In this document: piece after piece, positions 1 to 5,217 of the stretch
How the letters are laid out: each line of letters begins with the position of its first letter
Position numbering within the stretch: position 1 is the stretch's first letter
Source of the DNA: Actinomycetota bacterium
Lineage (GTDB): Bacteria > Actinomycetota > Actinomycetes > S36-B12
Assembly (NCBI GenBank): GCA_009702725.1
Contig: WLHM01000115.1
Coordinates: 1 to 5,217 of the forward strand
Reading direction: 5' to 3'
Length of the DNA stretch: 5,217 bases
The notes under the pieces: generated by a model
The model's input: the letters and a program-made list of their open reading frames with translations, nothing else
Database searches by the model: none
What the model was told of the DNA's origin: nothing
Made by a program: the position numbers and the translations under genes

Positions 1-727
1 AGAGCAGCGCGGTAATTCCGACCTGAGCTGCCGTGAGCAAGATCGCCGCGCCAAAAATTGGGGTGATCAGCCGCCAGGGGATAGGTGGTTTGGTTGTGCT
101 GGGGGTGTTGGCGGGTGCACCTTTTCGGCCAACTCGATGGTGGTGGTTACTCGGGTGACGAAGTGCGTATGCCATGGCGGCCCCGGCGGCTACCAGGGTG
201 GCCGCCAGTGCGATGAGCGCCGCACCCAGGCCGGCCTGTAGGGCGATAAACGGCAACGCCAGCCCTGCGAGCCCGGCACCTATTGGGATGGCCGCTTGGC
301 GAATCCCAAAGGCCAAGCCCAATCTGGGGTGGCCGGTAAATGAACCTGACATTCCCTTGATGATGCCGATGCTCGGTGCGGCGGCGCTAATGCCGGAAAT
401 GACCAGCAGCACCCCCATCAAAATGTATTGACCGGCGAGAGCGAAACCGGCGGCAAGTGCAAGTGATAGGGCGGTAACAAGAAGACCAATAACAGACACA
501 AAACGATCCGAGGTGCGGTCAGCGACCTGACCCCATGCGATAACCGCCATTGCTGAGAAGACTCCGGCAAGTCCGAAAAGCAACCCAATTGTCGCAGTGT
601 CAAAACCAGCGGTGAGATGAATGGCTGGGCCAAGTGCGGGTAGACCAAGTTGTAATGCAGAGATTGCTGCTTGGGCGAAGACCGAGGCAACCAGTACGAC
701 CCAGGTTTTGCGTATCGGGGTTGCCAC
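1..727 (-). CDS. MFS transporter, N-terminal part (runs off the left edge)
   Basis: Reading the minus strand from a GTG at 727 gives an uninterrupted frame of 242 codons to the window edge. The protein is strongly hydrophobic. Probable membrane helices lie at about residues 9-31, 44-66, 77-98, 101-123, 137-160 and 163-189, followed by a His/Arg/Pro-rich cytoplasmic loop (190-218) and the start of a seventh helix. This matches the N-terminal six-helix half of a 12-helix major facilitator. MFS motif A is visible after helix 2 as GQVADRTSDR (66-75). Helix 5 carries a FGIRQAAIPIGAGLAG segment (140-155), typical of drug/proton antiporter-type members. The substrate cannot be read. The gene begins 4 nt after the stop of the acyl-CoA dehydrogenase gene and has no clear Shine-Dalgarno, so it is probably co-transcribed and translated by reinitiation. 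No in-frame ATG was found just upstream, which supports the GTG. Export of an acid or CoA-pathway by-product is only a guess. Confidence 0.86.
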   Translation of the reverse strand, partial: MATPIRKTWVVLVASVFAQAAISALQLGLPALGPAIHLTAGFDTATIGLLFGLAGVFSAMAVIAWGQVADRTSDRFVSVIGLLVTALSLALAAGFALAGQYILMGVLLVISGISAAAPSIGIIKGMSGSFTGHPRLGLAFGIRQAAIPIGAGLAGLALPFIALQAGLGAALIALAATLVAAGAAMAYALRHPSNHHHRVGRKGAPANTPSTTKPPIPWRLITPIFGAAILLTAAQVGITALL

Positions 728-731
728 GGAT

Positions 732-1910
732 TTAGTGTGCCGCGAGTAACGCTCTGGCCATCACGACGCGCTGAACCTGATTTGTTCCTTCATAGATTTG
801 AGTGATTTTGGCGTCGCGCATCATGCGTTCGACGGGGTAATCGCGGGTGTAGCCGTAGCCACCCAGGATTTGCACCGCGTTAGTGGTGACTTCCATGGCC
901 ATATCCGAGGTGAAACACTTACTGGCGGCTGAGAAAAAGGTTAGATCGGCGTCACCTCGTTCGCTGCGTGCAGCAGCGGCGTAAGTCAGTTGCCTTCCAG
1001 CCTCGATATTCATCGCCATATCAGCGAGCATGAATTGGATACCTTGCAGTTCGCTAATGGGTTTGCCGAATTGCACGCGCTCCTTTGCGTAACCGGTGGC
1101 GAAGTCGAGTGCACCTTGGGCTAAACCAAGTGCTTGTGCTGCAATGGTGATTCTCGTGTGGTCAAGGGTGCGCATTGCGAGACCGAACCCATCTCCTACC
1201 TCGCCAATGACTCGGTCTTCACCAAGCTCTACATTATCGAAGTAGACCTCGCGGGTTGAAGATCCACGGATCCCGAGCTTGCGCTCGTGGGCGCCAAAAC
1301 TCACGCCTGAGTCTTCGCGGTCAACGACGAAAGCGGTGATGCCATGACGTGCTCCGCCCTCGGGGTCGGTGACGGCCAGCACCGTGTAGTAGCGGCTTTC
1401 ACCAGCATTGGTGATCCACTTCTTGGCGCCGTTAAGCAACCAACCGGCATTGGTGCGCTGGGCCTTGGTCTTCATCGCTGCGGCGTCTGAACCGGCTTCA
1501 CTCTCGGACAGGCAGTAAGACCACATATCGTCACCGCGTGCGAGCCCGGGCATTAACGCCGCTTTCATAGCCTCAGACCCCGACAGCAGCACCGGTGTTG
1601 ATCCAAGTTTGTTAACCGCGGGGATCAGCGATGAACTCCCGCACACCCGGGCGACCTCTTCGATGATTATGCAAACCGCGAGCGCATCAGCCCCCTGGCC
1701 ACCGTAGACAGCGGGCACGTGGGCCGCATGCAGGTCAGCACCGACGAGGGCGTTTAATGCCTCAGCTGGGAAGCGCTCCTGCTCGTCGACTTCGGCGGCC
1801 CAAGGGGCAATTTTCTCCTCGGCCAGCGCCCGCACGGTGGCGCGCAGTTGGTCATACTCCTCGGGAAGCTGATAAATATCAAAGGACGTCATTGTATATT
1901 CGTACACCAT
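732..1910 (-). CDS. Acyl-CoA dehydrogenase, FadE25-like (short/branched chain)
   Basis: This is a full-length FAD-dependent acyl-CoA dehydrogenase (392 aa from 1910, the usual length), forming the alpha,beta double bond of acyl-CoA and passing electrons to ETF in the cytoplasm. Both family signatures are present: CLSESEAGSD (133-142) and QILGGYGYTRDYPVERMMRD (347-366). The general base is Glu374 in IYEGTNQ, the position used by short/medium-chain enzymes. The helix-G segment LDHTR has no Glu there, which argues against a classical isovaleryl-CoA dehydrogenase. The overall sequence recalls mycobacterial FadE25 (SLIPAVNKLG, RDAKITQIYEGTNQ). The start is uncertain. ATG 1910 has AGG only 3 nt upstream, GTG 1907 has the same AGG at a better 6 nt, and ATG 1892 begins the conserved part (TSFDIYQLPEE) but lacks a Shine-Dalgarno. 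It heads a probable operon with the downstream MFS gene and is divergent from the flavoprotein gene. Family assignment is secure; substrate is inferred. Confidence 0.96.
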   Translation of the reverse strand: MVYEYTMTSFDIYQLPEEYDQLRATVRALAEEKIAPWAAEVDEQERFPAEALNALVGADLHAAHVPAVYGGQGADALAVCIIIEEVARVCGSSSLIPAVNKLGSTPVLLSGSEAMKAALMPGLARGDDMWSYCLSESEAGSDAAAMKTKAQRTNAGWLLNGAKKWITNAGESRYYTVLAVTDPEGGARHGITAFVVDREDSGVSFGAHERKLGIRGSSTREVYFDNVELGEDRVIGEVGDGFGLAMRTLDHTRITIAAQALGLAQGALDFATGYAKERVQFGKPISELQGIQFMLADMAMNIEAGRQLTYAAAARSERGDADLTFFSAASKCFTSDMAMEVTTNAVQILGGYGYTRDYPVERMMRDAKITQIYEGTNQVQRVVMARALLAAH

Positions 1911-1927
1911 TTACCTGCTTGACTCGC

Positions 1928-1955
1928 GGCCGGTACTTCGTGGCCGGGACTTCTC
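1928..1955. repeat. Imperfect 14-bp tandem repeat
   Basis: Two adjacent 14-bp units, GGCCGGTACTTCGT (1928-1941) and GGCCGGGACTTCTC (1942-1955), match at 11 of 14 positions; the first 12 positions differ only once. They lie 18-45 bp upstream of the longest acyl-CoA dehydrogenase start, where an activator or repressor site could sit. Two copies are few, and chance is possible in G+C-rich DNA. Confidence 0.45.
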
Positions 1956-2030
1956 GCTCGGGATGCGTGGTGGTTTCGTGCCCAACGGACTATTGGTAAG
2001 TGACCCACGATAACCTTCGAATCCAACCTG

Positions 2031-2038
2031 AGGTGGAG
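2031..2038 (+). promoter_or_regulatory. Ribosome binding site of the flavoprotein gene
   Basis: AGGTGGAG lies 7 nt upstream of ATG 2046, a near-ideal Shine-Dalgarno and spacing. It fixes this start over the overlapping out-of-frame ATG at 2050. Confidence 0.8.
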
Positions 2039-2045
2039 TCCGCCA

Positions 2046-2645
2046 ATGAGTGTGGCAAGTAATGGCACCGTTCGCATCGTGGCAATCGGCGGCAGCACCC
2101 GACCGGATTCCTCAAGTGAGCGAGCGCTGCTGGCAGCGGTTCGTGGTGCGCGCGCCCATGGCGCCCATGTCGACGTCATCACCAGTCGTGACCTGCTGTT
2201 TCCTATTTACGACACCGAGACAACCGATCGCGACCCGCTCGCGGTCGCCTACCTGAAAAAAATCGCGGAGGCCGACGGCCTAATAATTGCGAGCCCCGGG
2301 TACCACGGTGCGATCAGCGGGATGATGAAGAACGCCCTCGACTACATCGAGGATTTGCGCGAGCGCGATGGTGGTTACCTACATGGAATGTCGGTTGGGT
2401 GTATATCTGTCGCCTACGGGTGGCAGGCGGCCGTGAGTACCTTGCAGCAATTGCGGCAGATCGCACATGCTCTTCGCGGGTGGCCGACACCACTTGGGGC
2501 ATCTGTAAATGCTGGCCTTACCAAACTCGATTCCGAAGGTAACAGCGACGACACCGCCACGGTCTTGCAATTGGAGACGGTTGGTCACCAAGTTGTTGAA
2601 TTTGCCAAAATGAAACGTCAATCCGAAAGCGGGCCATCAAATTGA
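2046..2645 (+). CDS. NADPH-dependent FMN reductase family flavoprotein
   Basis: The protein is 199 aa with a flavodoxin-like fold, the normal size for the NADPH-dependent FMN reductase family (SsuE/chromate reductase/azoreductase-like). After strand beta1 (VRIVAIGGS) comes the FMN-phosphate loop GGSTRPDSSS (15-24). The second flavin-contacting signature SPGYHGAISGMMKNALDYIE is at residues 83-102, followed by GYLHGMSVGCISVAYGW (110-126), which matches the usual K/H-P-hydrophobic strand region. Family members bind FMN and use NAD(P)H to reduce free flavin, quinones or other small acceptors in the cytosol; the substrate here cannot be told. The start has a strong Shine-Dalgarno at 2031-2038. The last four bases overlap the start of the mycothiol-family gene, so the two proteins are probably made together. 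No signal peptide or membrane segment is seen. Confidence 0.9.
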   Translation: MSVASNGTVRIVAIGGSTRPDSSSERALLAAVRGARAHGAHVDVITSRDLLFPIYDTETTDRDPLAVAYLKKIAEADGLIIASPGYHGAISGMMKNALDYIEDLRERDGGYLHGMSVGCISVAYGWQAAVSTLQQLRQIAHALRGWPTPLGASVNAGLTKLDSEGNSDDTATVLQLETVGHQVVEFAKMKRQSESGPSN

Positions 2646-3346
2646 TTACTAGTGCCGATCTCGAACAACAAACCCAGTTGCTAATCGCCACGGTCAGTTC
2701 GATGACCGAAGTTCAAATGCATGAGCCAAGTTTGCTGCCTAATTGGTCACGTGGGCAGTTGCTCGCTCACGTTGACTGCAATGCGCGTGGCTTAGGGCGG
2801 CTGGTCAGGTGGGCCCTTGATGGTATTCAGCGAGAGATGTACATCTCACCGGAAGTGCGAGAAGGGGATATTGAGATCCAGTCGAAGCGCAGTCAGCAAC
2901 GGCAATTGGCCGCGCTCGTTGACTCGGCAAATGAGTTCGCGGAGGAGTTCGCCTTGCTCACCGAAGATCAACTCGGGCGGGAGGTTGCCTTGCGTAATGG
3001 GCGCCTAGTTAAAGCTGGAAGCCTAATAAAATTACGTCTTCAAGAGGTTGCTATCCATCACTTAGACCTAGATATTTCAGGTGCATTTACTTTCGAGCAG
3101 TGGCCATCGGTAATGGTTGACCAGTTGTTGCCGGAGGTAGCCTCGGATTTTGCTAGCCGCGACGATTTATCCCTGGGCTGGATCGAAGTAGCTGGAGGCA
3201 CCAGGTACCCAATAAACGCCGATATCCAAAACGGGGTCGGCGGCTCGCCCACTTCATTGCTGGCCTGGCTCTTGGGGCGAAGCTCGGGCGGTGACCTCGA
3301 ACTAATCGGTGCGAGTGAACTACCCAACGTGCCTAACTGGCGGTAG
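2642..3346 (+). CDS. Maleylpyruvate isomerase family mycothiol-dependent enzyme
   Basis: The protein is 234 aa with an N-terminal DinB/MDMPI four-helix domain and a smaller C-terminal domain. The characteristic LLPNWSRGQLLAHVDCNARG lies at 31-50 and RLQEVAIHHLDLD at 132-144. Three probable metal ligands (His43, Glu135, His139) and Arg213 in LLGRSSG keep the spacing I recall for the Corynebacterium glutamicum enzyme (H52, E144, H148, R222), each shifted by nine, so this looks like an intact metalloenzyme. The family uses mycothiol, the actinobacterial glutathione substitute. The named reaction is maleylpyruvate to fumarylpyruvate in gentisate degradation, but most relatives have unknown substrates and no other gentisate gene is seen here. 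The start is TTG 2642, within the TTGA that ends the flavoprotein gene, a 4-nt overlap suggesting translational coupling. The next in-frame ATG (2702) would remove 20 residues of helix 1. The stretch around 3000-3100 is locally A+T-richer, without other signs of transfer. Confidence 0.9.
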   Translation: MITSADLEQQTQLLIATVSSMTEVQMHEPSLLPNWSRGQLLAHVDCNARGLGRLVRWALDGIQREMYISPEVREGDIEIQSKRSQQRQLAALVDSANEFAEEFALLTEDQLGREVALRNGRLVKAGSLIKLRLQEVAIHHLDLDISGAFTFEQWPSVMVDQLLPEVASDFASRDDLSLGWIEVAGGTRYPINADIQNGVGGSPTSLLAWLLGRSSGGDLELIGASELPNVPNWR

Positions 3347-3354
3347 CCAGGGGC
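3331..3354. terminator. Possible short hairpin at the convergent junction
   Basis: CTGGC (3337-3341), loop GGTA and GCCAG (3346-3350) form a perfect 5-bp stem across the stop codon of the mycothiol-family gene. GCC at 3331-3333 can also pair with GGC at 3352-3354 across a small internal loop. It sits where two convergent genes end 8 nt apart, a natural place for a two-way terminator. No T-run follows on either strand, so termination is only possible, not shown. Confidence 0.25.
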
Positions 3355-3873
3355 CTAGAAATCTCCGGCGCTGCGCCTAAGTTGACTCAGGGTCTTTACT
3401 ACGTCGTTTACCGCGCGTGGACTGAGCCCGGTATCAGTAAATACCTCTGCGTTTAATGCGGCAGTTGCTTTTTCGGCGAGCGCCCTCCCACTGCGAGTGA
3501 GTTCGACCAAAGTGGCCCGGCGGTCGGTTGGGTGGGGGAGGCGTTGCACCAAGTGAGCTGCTTCAAGTCGATCAACGGCGTTAGTCACACTTGTTTGGTG
3601 CACCTGCAAGCGCGATCCGATAGTACGCATCGGCAAGGCACCGCGCTTGCTGAAGTGCAACAGCATTAGGACTTCATAGCGGGCGAAACTGACGTCGAAT
3701 GGTCGAAGCACCGTTTCAACACGGGCGAGAAATATCTGGTGGGCGCGCATTAACGAGGTGATTGCGGCCATGCCATCGGCGGCCGACTCCCAGCCGTGGG
3801 CTACCCATTGCCGGTGGGCTTCGGCAATCGGGTCGGCTGCGAGCCTTGGGACGGGGACGCTCATGGGGGCCAT
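3355..3873 (-). CDS. MarR-family transcriptional regulator
   Basis: The 172-aa protein is a typical MarR-type dimeric winged-helix repressor. An N-terminal helical dimerisation region (about 12-58) is followed by the wHTH at about 62-127: RYEVLMLLHF leads into LPMRTIGSRLQV, the recognition helix QTSVTNAVDRLEAAHLV (93-109), and the beta-wing HPTDRRATLVELT (114-126) with the conserved Asp-Arg pair. C-terminal helices complete the dimer interface. It is transcribed away from icmF across a 121-bp region holding a palindrome of the right size for a MarR dimer, so it likely controls icmF and itself, perhaps sensing an acyl-CoA; ligand and direction of control are inferred. The start at 3873 has GGGAGGG (3887-3893) 13 nt upstream, rather far; Met4 (3864) would be farther still. 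Only 8 nt separate its stop from the convergent mycothiol-family gene. Confidence 0.94.
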   Translation of the reverse strand: MAPMSVPVPRLAADPIAEAHRQWVAHGWESAADGMAAITSLMRAHQIFLARVETVLRPFDVSFARYEVLMLLHFSKRGALPMRTIGSRLQVHQTSVTNAVDRLEAAHLVQRLPHPTDRRATLVELTRSGRALAEKATAALNAEVFTDTGLSPRAVNDVVKTLSQLRRSAGDF

Positions 3874-3915
3874 CGTATGGTCGCGGCCCTCCCGGTGTCC
3901 GGGTCTAGCGAAATT

Positions 3916-3933
3916 TAGTAGGATGTCCTAGTA
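3916..3933. promoter_or_regulatory. Candidate MarR operator palindrome
   Basis: TAGTAGGATGTCCTAGTA is an 18-bp inverted repeat. The inner arms TAGGA/TCCTA pair perfectly around a TG centre. Moving outwards, a single G/G mismatch is followed by two more matching pairs, so 7 of 8 positions per arm agree. Size and symmetry fit a MarR dimer site. It overlaps candidate -10 elements for both flanking genes. No second copy was noticed elsewhere in the window. Confidence 0.65.
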
Positions 3934-3981
3934 TCTGACGTAGTCGCAATACCCGCCAGATCGGTGACAGTTACCAATGTC

Positions 3982-3987
3982 GAGGAG
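3982..3987 (+). promoter_or_regulatory. Ribosome binding site of icmF
   Basis: GAGGAG lies 7 nt before ATG 3995, a strong Shine-Dalgarno that fixes this start. The upstream in-frame ATG at 3977 hits a TAG after four codons and cannot be the start. Confidence 0.85.
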
Positions 3988-3994
3988 CTAGTAG

Positions 3995-5217
3995 ATGTCG
4001 ACCTCTGCCTTGCATGTGCCTTCGCACCCCGTGCGATTTGTCACCGCTGCGAGCCTGTTTGATGGTCATGACGCGGCAATCAACATTATGCGCCGCCTAC
4101 TTCAATCGCAGGGCGTCGAAGTTATTCACCTCGGGCATGACCGCAGTGTCGAGGACGTGGTAACCGCCTGCCTGCAAGAAGATGTACAAGGCGTTGCGGT
4201 TTCTTCGTACCAGGGCGGCCACGTTGAGTACTTTACGTACTTGGTTGAGCGGTTAGCTGAGTGCGGAGCCGGTCACGTGAAAGTTTATGGTGGCGGCGGC
4301 GGGGTAATTATTGCTGAAGAGATAGAGCTGCTTTCAAAAATCGGGGTACATATTTTTAGCCCGCAGGACGGCCAGCGCCTTGGCCTACCGGGGATGATAA
4401 ATAAGTTGGTTGCCGAGTGTGATCGTGAGCTAACCATTGGGTCGATCGGTGTTGATGAAATCCTAACTGGATCAATACCCGCGTTGGCTCGTGCCATAAC
4501 TGTCTTGGAATCGGGCAAGGCTGAATCCCTTGCCAGCGAGATCCGCGGGGCCGCGGCAACCACAACGACCCCGGTACTTGGCATCACGGGTACCGGCGGC
4601 TCTGGTAAGTCGTCACTAACCGACGAGTTGGTGCGCCGATTGCGCCTCGATAGCCAAGACAAATTGCGCATTGCGGTCTTGGCAATTGATCCAACGCGGC
4701 GGCGCGGTGGCGGTGCGCTTCTAGGTGACCGCATTCGGATGAACAGCATTGATCCAGGAGTGGTCTTCTTTAGGTCGCTTGCCACTCGCGATTCAGGTGG
4801 GCAAACCCCAGCGGCGCTGTCCGACATCATCTCAGCCTGCAAGGCTGCTGGCTTCGACCTCGTCATTGTCGAGACCCCGGGTATCGGTCAAGGTGACGCG
4901 GCCATAGTCCCCTTTGTTGACACCTCCCTTTATGTCATGACTCCTGAGTATGGTGCTGCGTCGCAACTTGAAAAAATTGACATGCTCGATTTCGCCGACG
5001 TGGTTGCGGTCAACAAGTACGAGCGCCGTGGGGCAGAAGACGCCCGGCGCGATGTCGCGCGGCAACTAGTTCGAAACCGAGGTGCGTTCGGTACCCCGTG
5101 GGAGCAGATGCCGGTTTTTGGTACCAGTGCAGCTCGCTTTAACGACGATGGTGTCTCGGCCCTTTATCAGTTCTTGATTGGCATGTTGACTGAAAAGGGG
5201 TTGCGCAAATTCGATGG
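3995..5217 (+). CDS. icmF: Fused isobutyryl-CoA mutase IcmF, N-terminal part (runs off the right edge)
   Basis: The frame is open for 407 codons to the window end. Domain order is diagnostic of IcmF: a B12-binding domain first, then a MeaI-type G-protein chaperone, with the mutase domains expected beyond the window (family length about 1,090 aa). Methylmalonyl-CoA mutases instead carry B12 at the C-terminus. In the B12 domain (about 12-145), DGHDAAI (23-29) gives His25 as lower axial cobalt ligand, followed by SSYQGGH (70-76) and KVYGGGGGV (96-104). The GTPase shows P-loop GTGGSGKSS (199-207), switch region DPTRRRGGGALLGDRIRMN (232-250), VETPGIGQGD (292-301) and NKYERRGAED (340-349). IcmF interconverts isobutyryl-CoA and n-butyryl-CoA with coenzyme B12; the GTPase domain gates cofactor loading. 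Two oddities are NKxE rather than NKxD, and Gly238 where I recall Ser/Thr. A strong Shine-Dalgarno (3982-3987) supports the start. It is divergent from the MarR gene. Confidence 0.95.
   Translation, partial: MSTSALHVPSHPVRFVTAASLFDGHDAAINIMRRLLQSQGVEVIHLGHDRSVEDVVTACLQEDVQGVAVSSYQGGHVEYFTYLVERLAECGAGHVKVYGGGGGVIIAEEIELLSKIGVHIFSPQDGQRLGLPGMINKLVAECDRELTIGSIGVDEILTGSIPALARAITVLESGKAESLASEIRGAAATTTTPVLGITGTGGSGKSSLTDELVRRLRLDSQDKLRIAVLAIDPTRRRGGGALLGDRIRMNSIDPGVVFFRSLATRDSGGQTPAALSDIISACKAAGFDLVIVETPGIGQGDAAIVPFVDTSLYVMTPEYGAASQLEKIDMLDFADVVAVNKYERRGAEDARRDVARQLVRNRGAFGTPWEQMPVFGTSAARFNDDGVSALYQFLIGMLTEKGLRKFD

Larger units (their letters stand above)
1911..2045. promoter_or_regulatory. Divergent intergenic region between acyl-CoA dehydrogenase and flavoprotein genes
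   Basis: This 135-bp gap must hold the promoters of both divergent units. No convincing -35/-10 pair was found by eye on either strand: TTGACT at 1919-1924 has no -10 at a suitable distance, and TAACCT at 2011-2016 has no -35. The region contains an imperfect tandem repeat (listed separately) and the Shine-Dalgarno of the flavoprotein gene. Its regulatory role rests on gene geometry alone. Confidence 0.5.
3874..3994. promoter_or_regulatory. Divergent marR-icmF control region
   Basis: This 121-bp region separates the divergent MarR and icmF genes. For icmF, TAGTAT at 3929-3934 is a possible -10, giving a leader of roughly 50 nt, but its -35 (3906-3911) is poor. For marR, the minus-strand TAAATT at 3917-3912 is a possible -10, also with a poor -35. 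Both candidates overlap the palindrome at 3916-3933, as expected for a shared operator. A second weak inverted repeat, GGTGAC-A-GTTACC (3963-3975, one mismatch), lies just upstream of the icmF ribosome binding site. Confidence 0.6.

Noticed and set aside
174..690. Open frames at 174-431 (plus) and 418-690 (minus)
   Set aside because: Both are shadows of the MFS gene. Only the minus frame from 727 gives hydrophobic helices and MFS motif A across the whole stretch.
1757..2182. Open frames at 1757-1999 (plus) and 1889-2182 (minus) spanning the divergent intergenic region
   Set aside because: They overlap conserved codons of the dehydrogenase and flavoprotein genes, and their products are low-complexity with no family resemblance.
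3977..3991. Four-codon reading frame ATG-TCG-AGG-AGC-TAG just before icmF
   Set aside because: It contains the Shine-Dalgarno of icmF itself and has no ribosome binding site of its own seen; most likely chance, although a minimal leader peptide cannot be fully excluded.
3964..3994. Possible icmF promoter with GTGACA (3964-3969) as -35 and TAGTAG (3989-3994) as -10
   Set aside because: The spacer is 19 nt and transcription would start inside the coding region, losing the strong ribosome binding site.
3874..3994. Cobalamin riboswitch upstream of icmF
   Set aside because: The leader is only about 50-120 nt, too short for a cobalamin riboswitch, and no B12-box-like sequence was seen.
4285..5065. 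Long minus-strand open frames (4285-4866 and 4832-5065) opposite icmF
   Set aside because: The plus strand encodes unmistakable IcmF motifs throughout. The minus-strand translations are Ser/Pro/Arg-rich without recognisable domains, typical antisense shadows in G+C-rich DNA.

Overview
The window is a piece of an actinobacterial chromosome. Three things point there: a moderately high G+C content (high fifties percent by eye), a member of the mycothiol-dependent maleylpyruvate isomerase family (mycothiol is the actinobacterial thiol), and an acyl-CoA dehydrogenase that closely resembles mycobacterial FadE25. No mobile elements, RNA genes, CRISPR arrays or origins were seen. Coding is dense, no stretch over about 300 bases lacks a gene, and both window edges cut through a gene.

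Layout. (1) Positions 1-1910, minus strand: an acyl-CoA dehydrogenase gene followed, after a 4-nt gap, by the first 242 codons of an MFS exporter that runs off the left edge. (2) Positions 1911-2045: a divergent intergenic region with an imperfect 14-bp tandem repeat. (3) Positions 2046-3346, plus strand: a two-gene unit, an NADPH-dependent FMN reductase-type flavoprotein and a DinB-fold mycothiol-dependent enzyme. The two overlap by 4 nt (TTGA) and are probably translationally coupled. (4) Positions 3355-3873, minus strand: a MarR-family regulator, convergent with the pair and only 8 nt away. (5) Positions 3874-3994: a divergent control region with a strong 18-bp palindrome (one mismatched pair) that looks like a MarR operator. 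(6) Position 3995 to the right edge, plus strand: the first 407 codons of icmF, the fused coenzyme-B12 isobutyryl-CoA mutase, covering the B12-binding domain and most of the MeaI-type GTPase chaperone domain. The mutase domains lie beyond the window.

How the genes may work together. IcmF interconverts isobutyryl-CoA and n-butyryl-CoA (and isovaleryl-/pivalyl-CoA in some members). The acyl-CoA dehydrogenase oxidises short or branched acyl-CoAs of the same size, so the locus looks like a short/branched-chain acyl-CoA module (valine/leucine or fatty-acid catabolism). The MarR protein plausibly controls icmF and itself through the palindrome. The flavoprotein/mycothiol-enzyme pair between them has no assignable pathway and is the least explained part of the window. 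Nothing here clearly amounts to an entirely new system. The best leads are the MarR-icmF operator, the coupled flavin-mycothiol pair, and two apparently non-consensus GTPase motif residues in IcmF.
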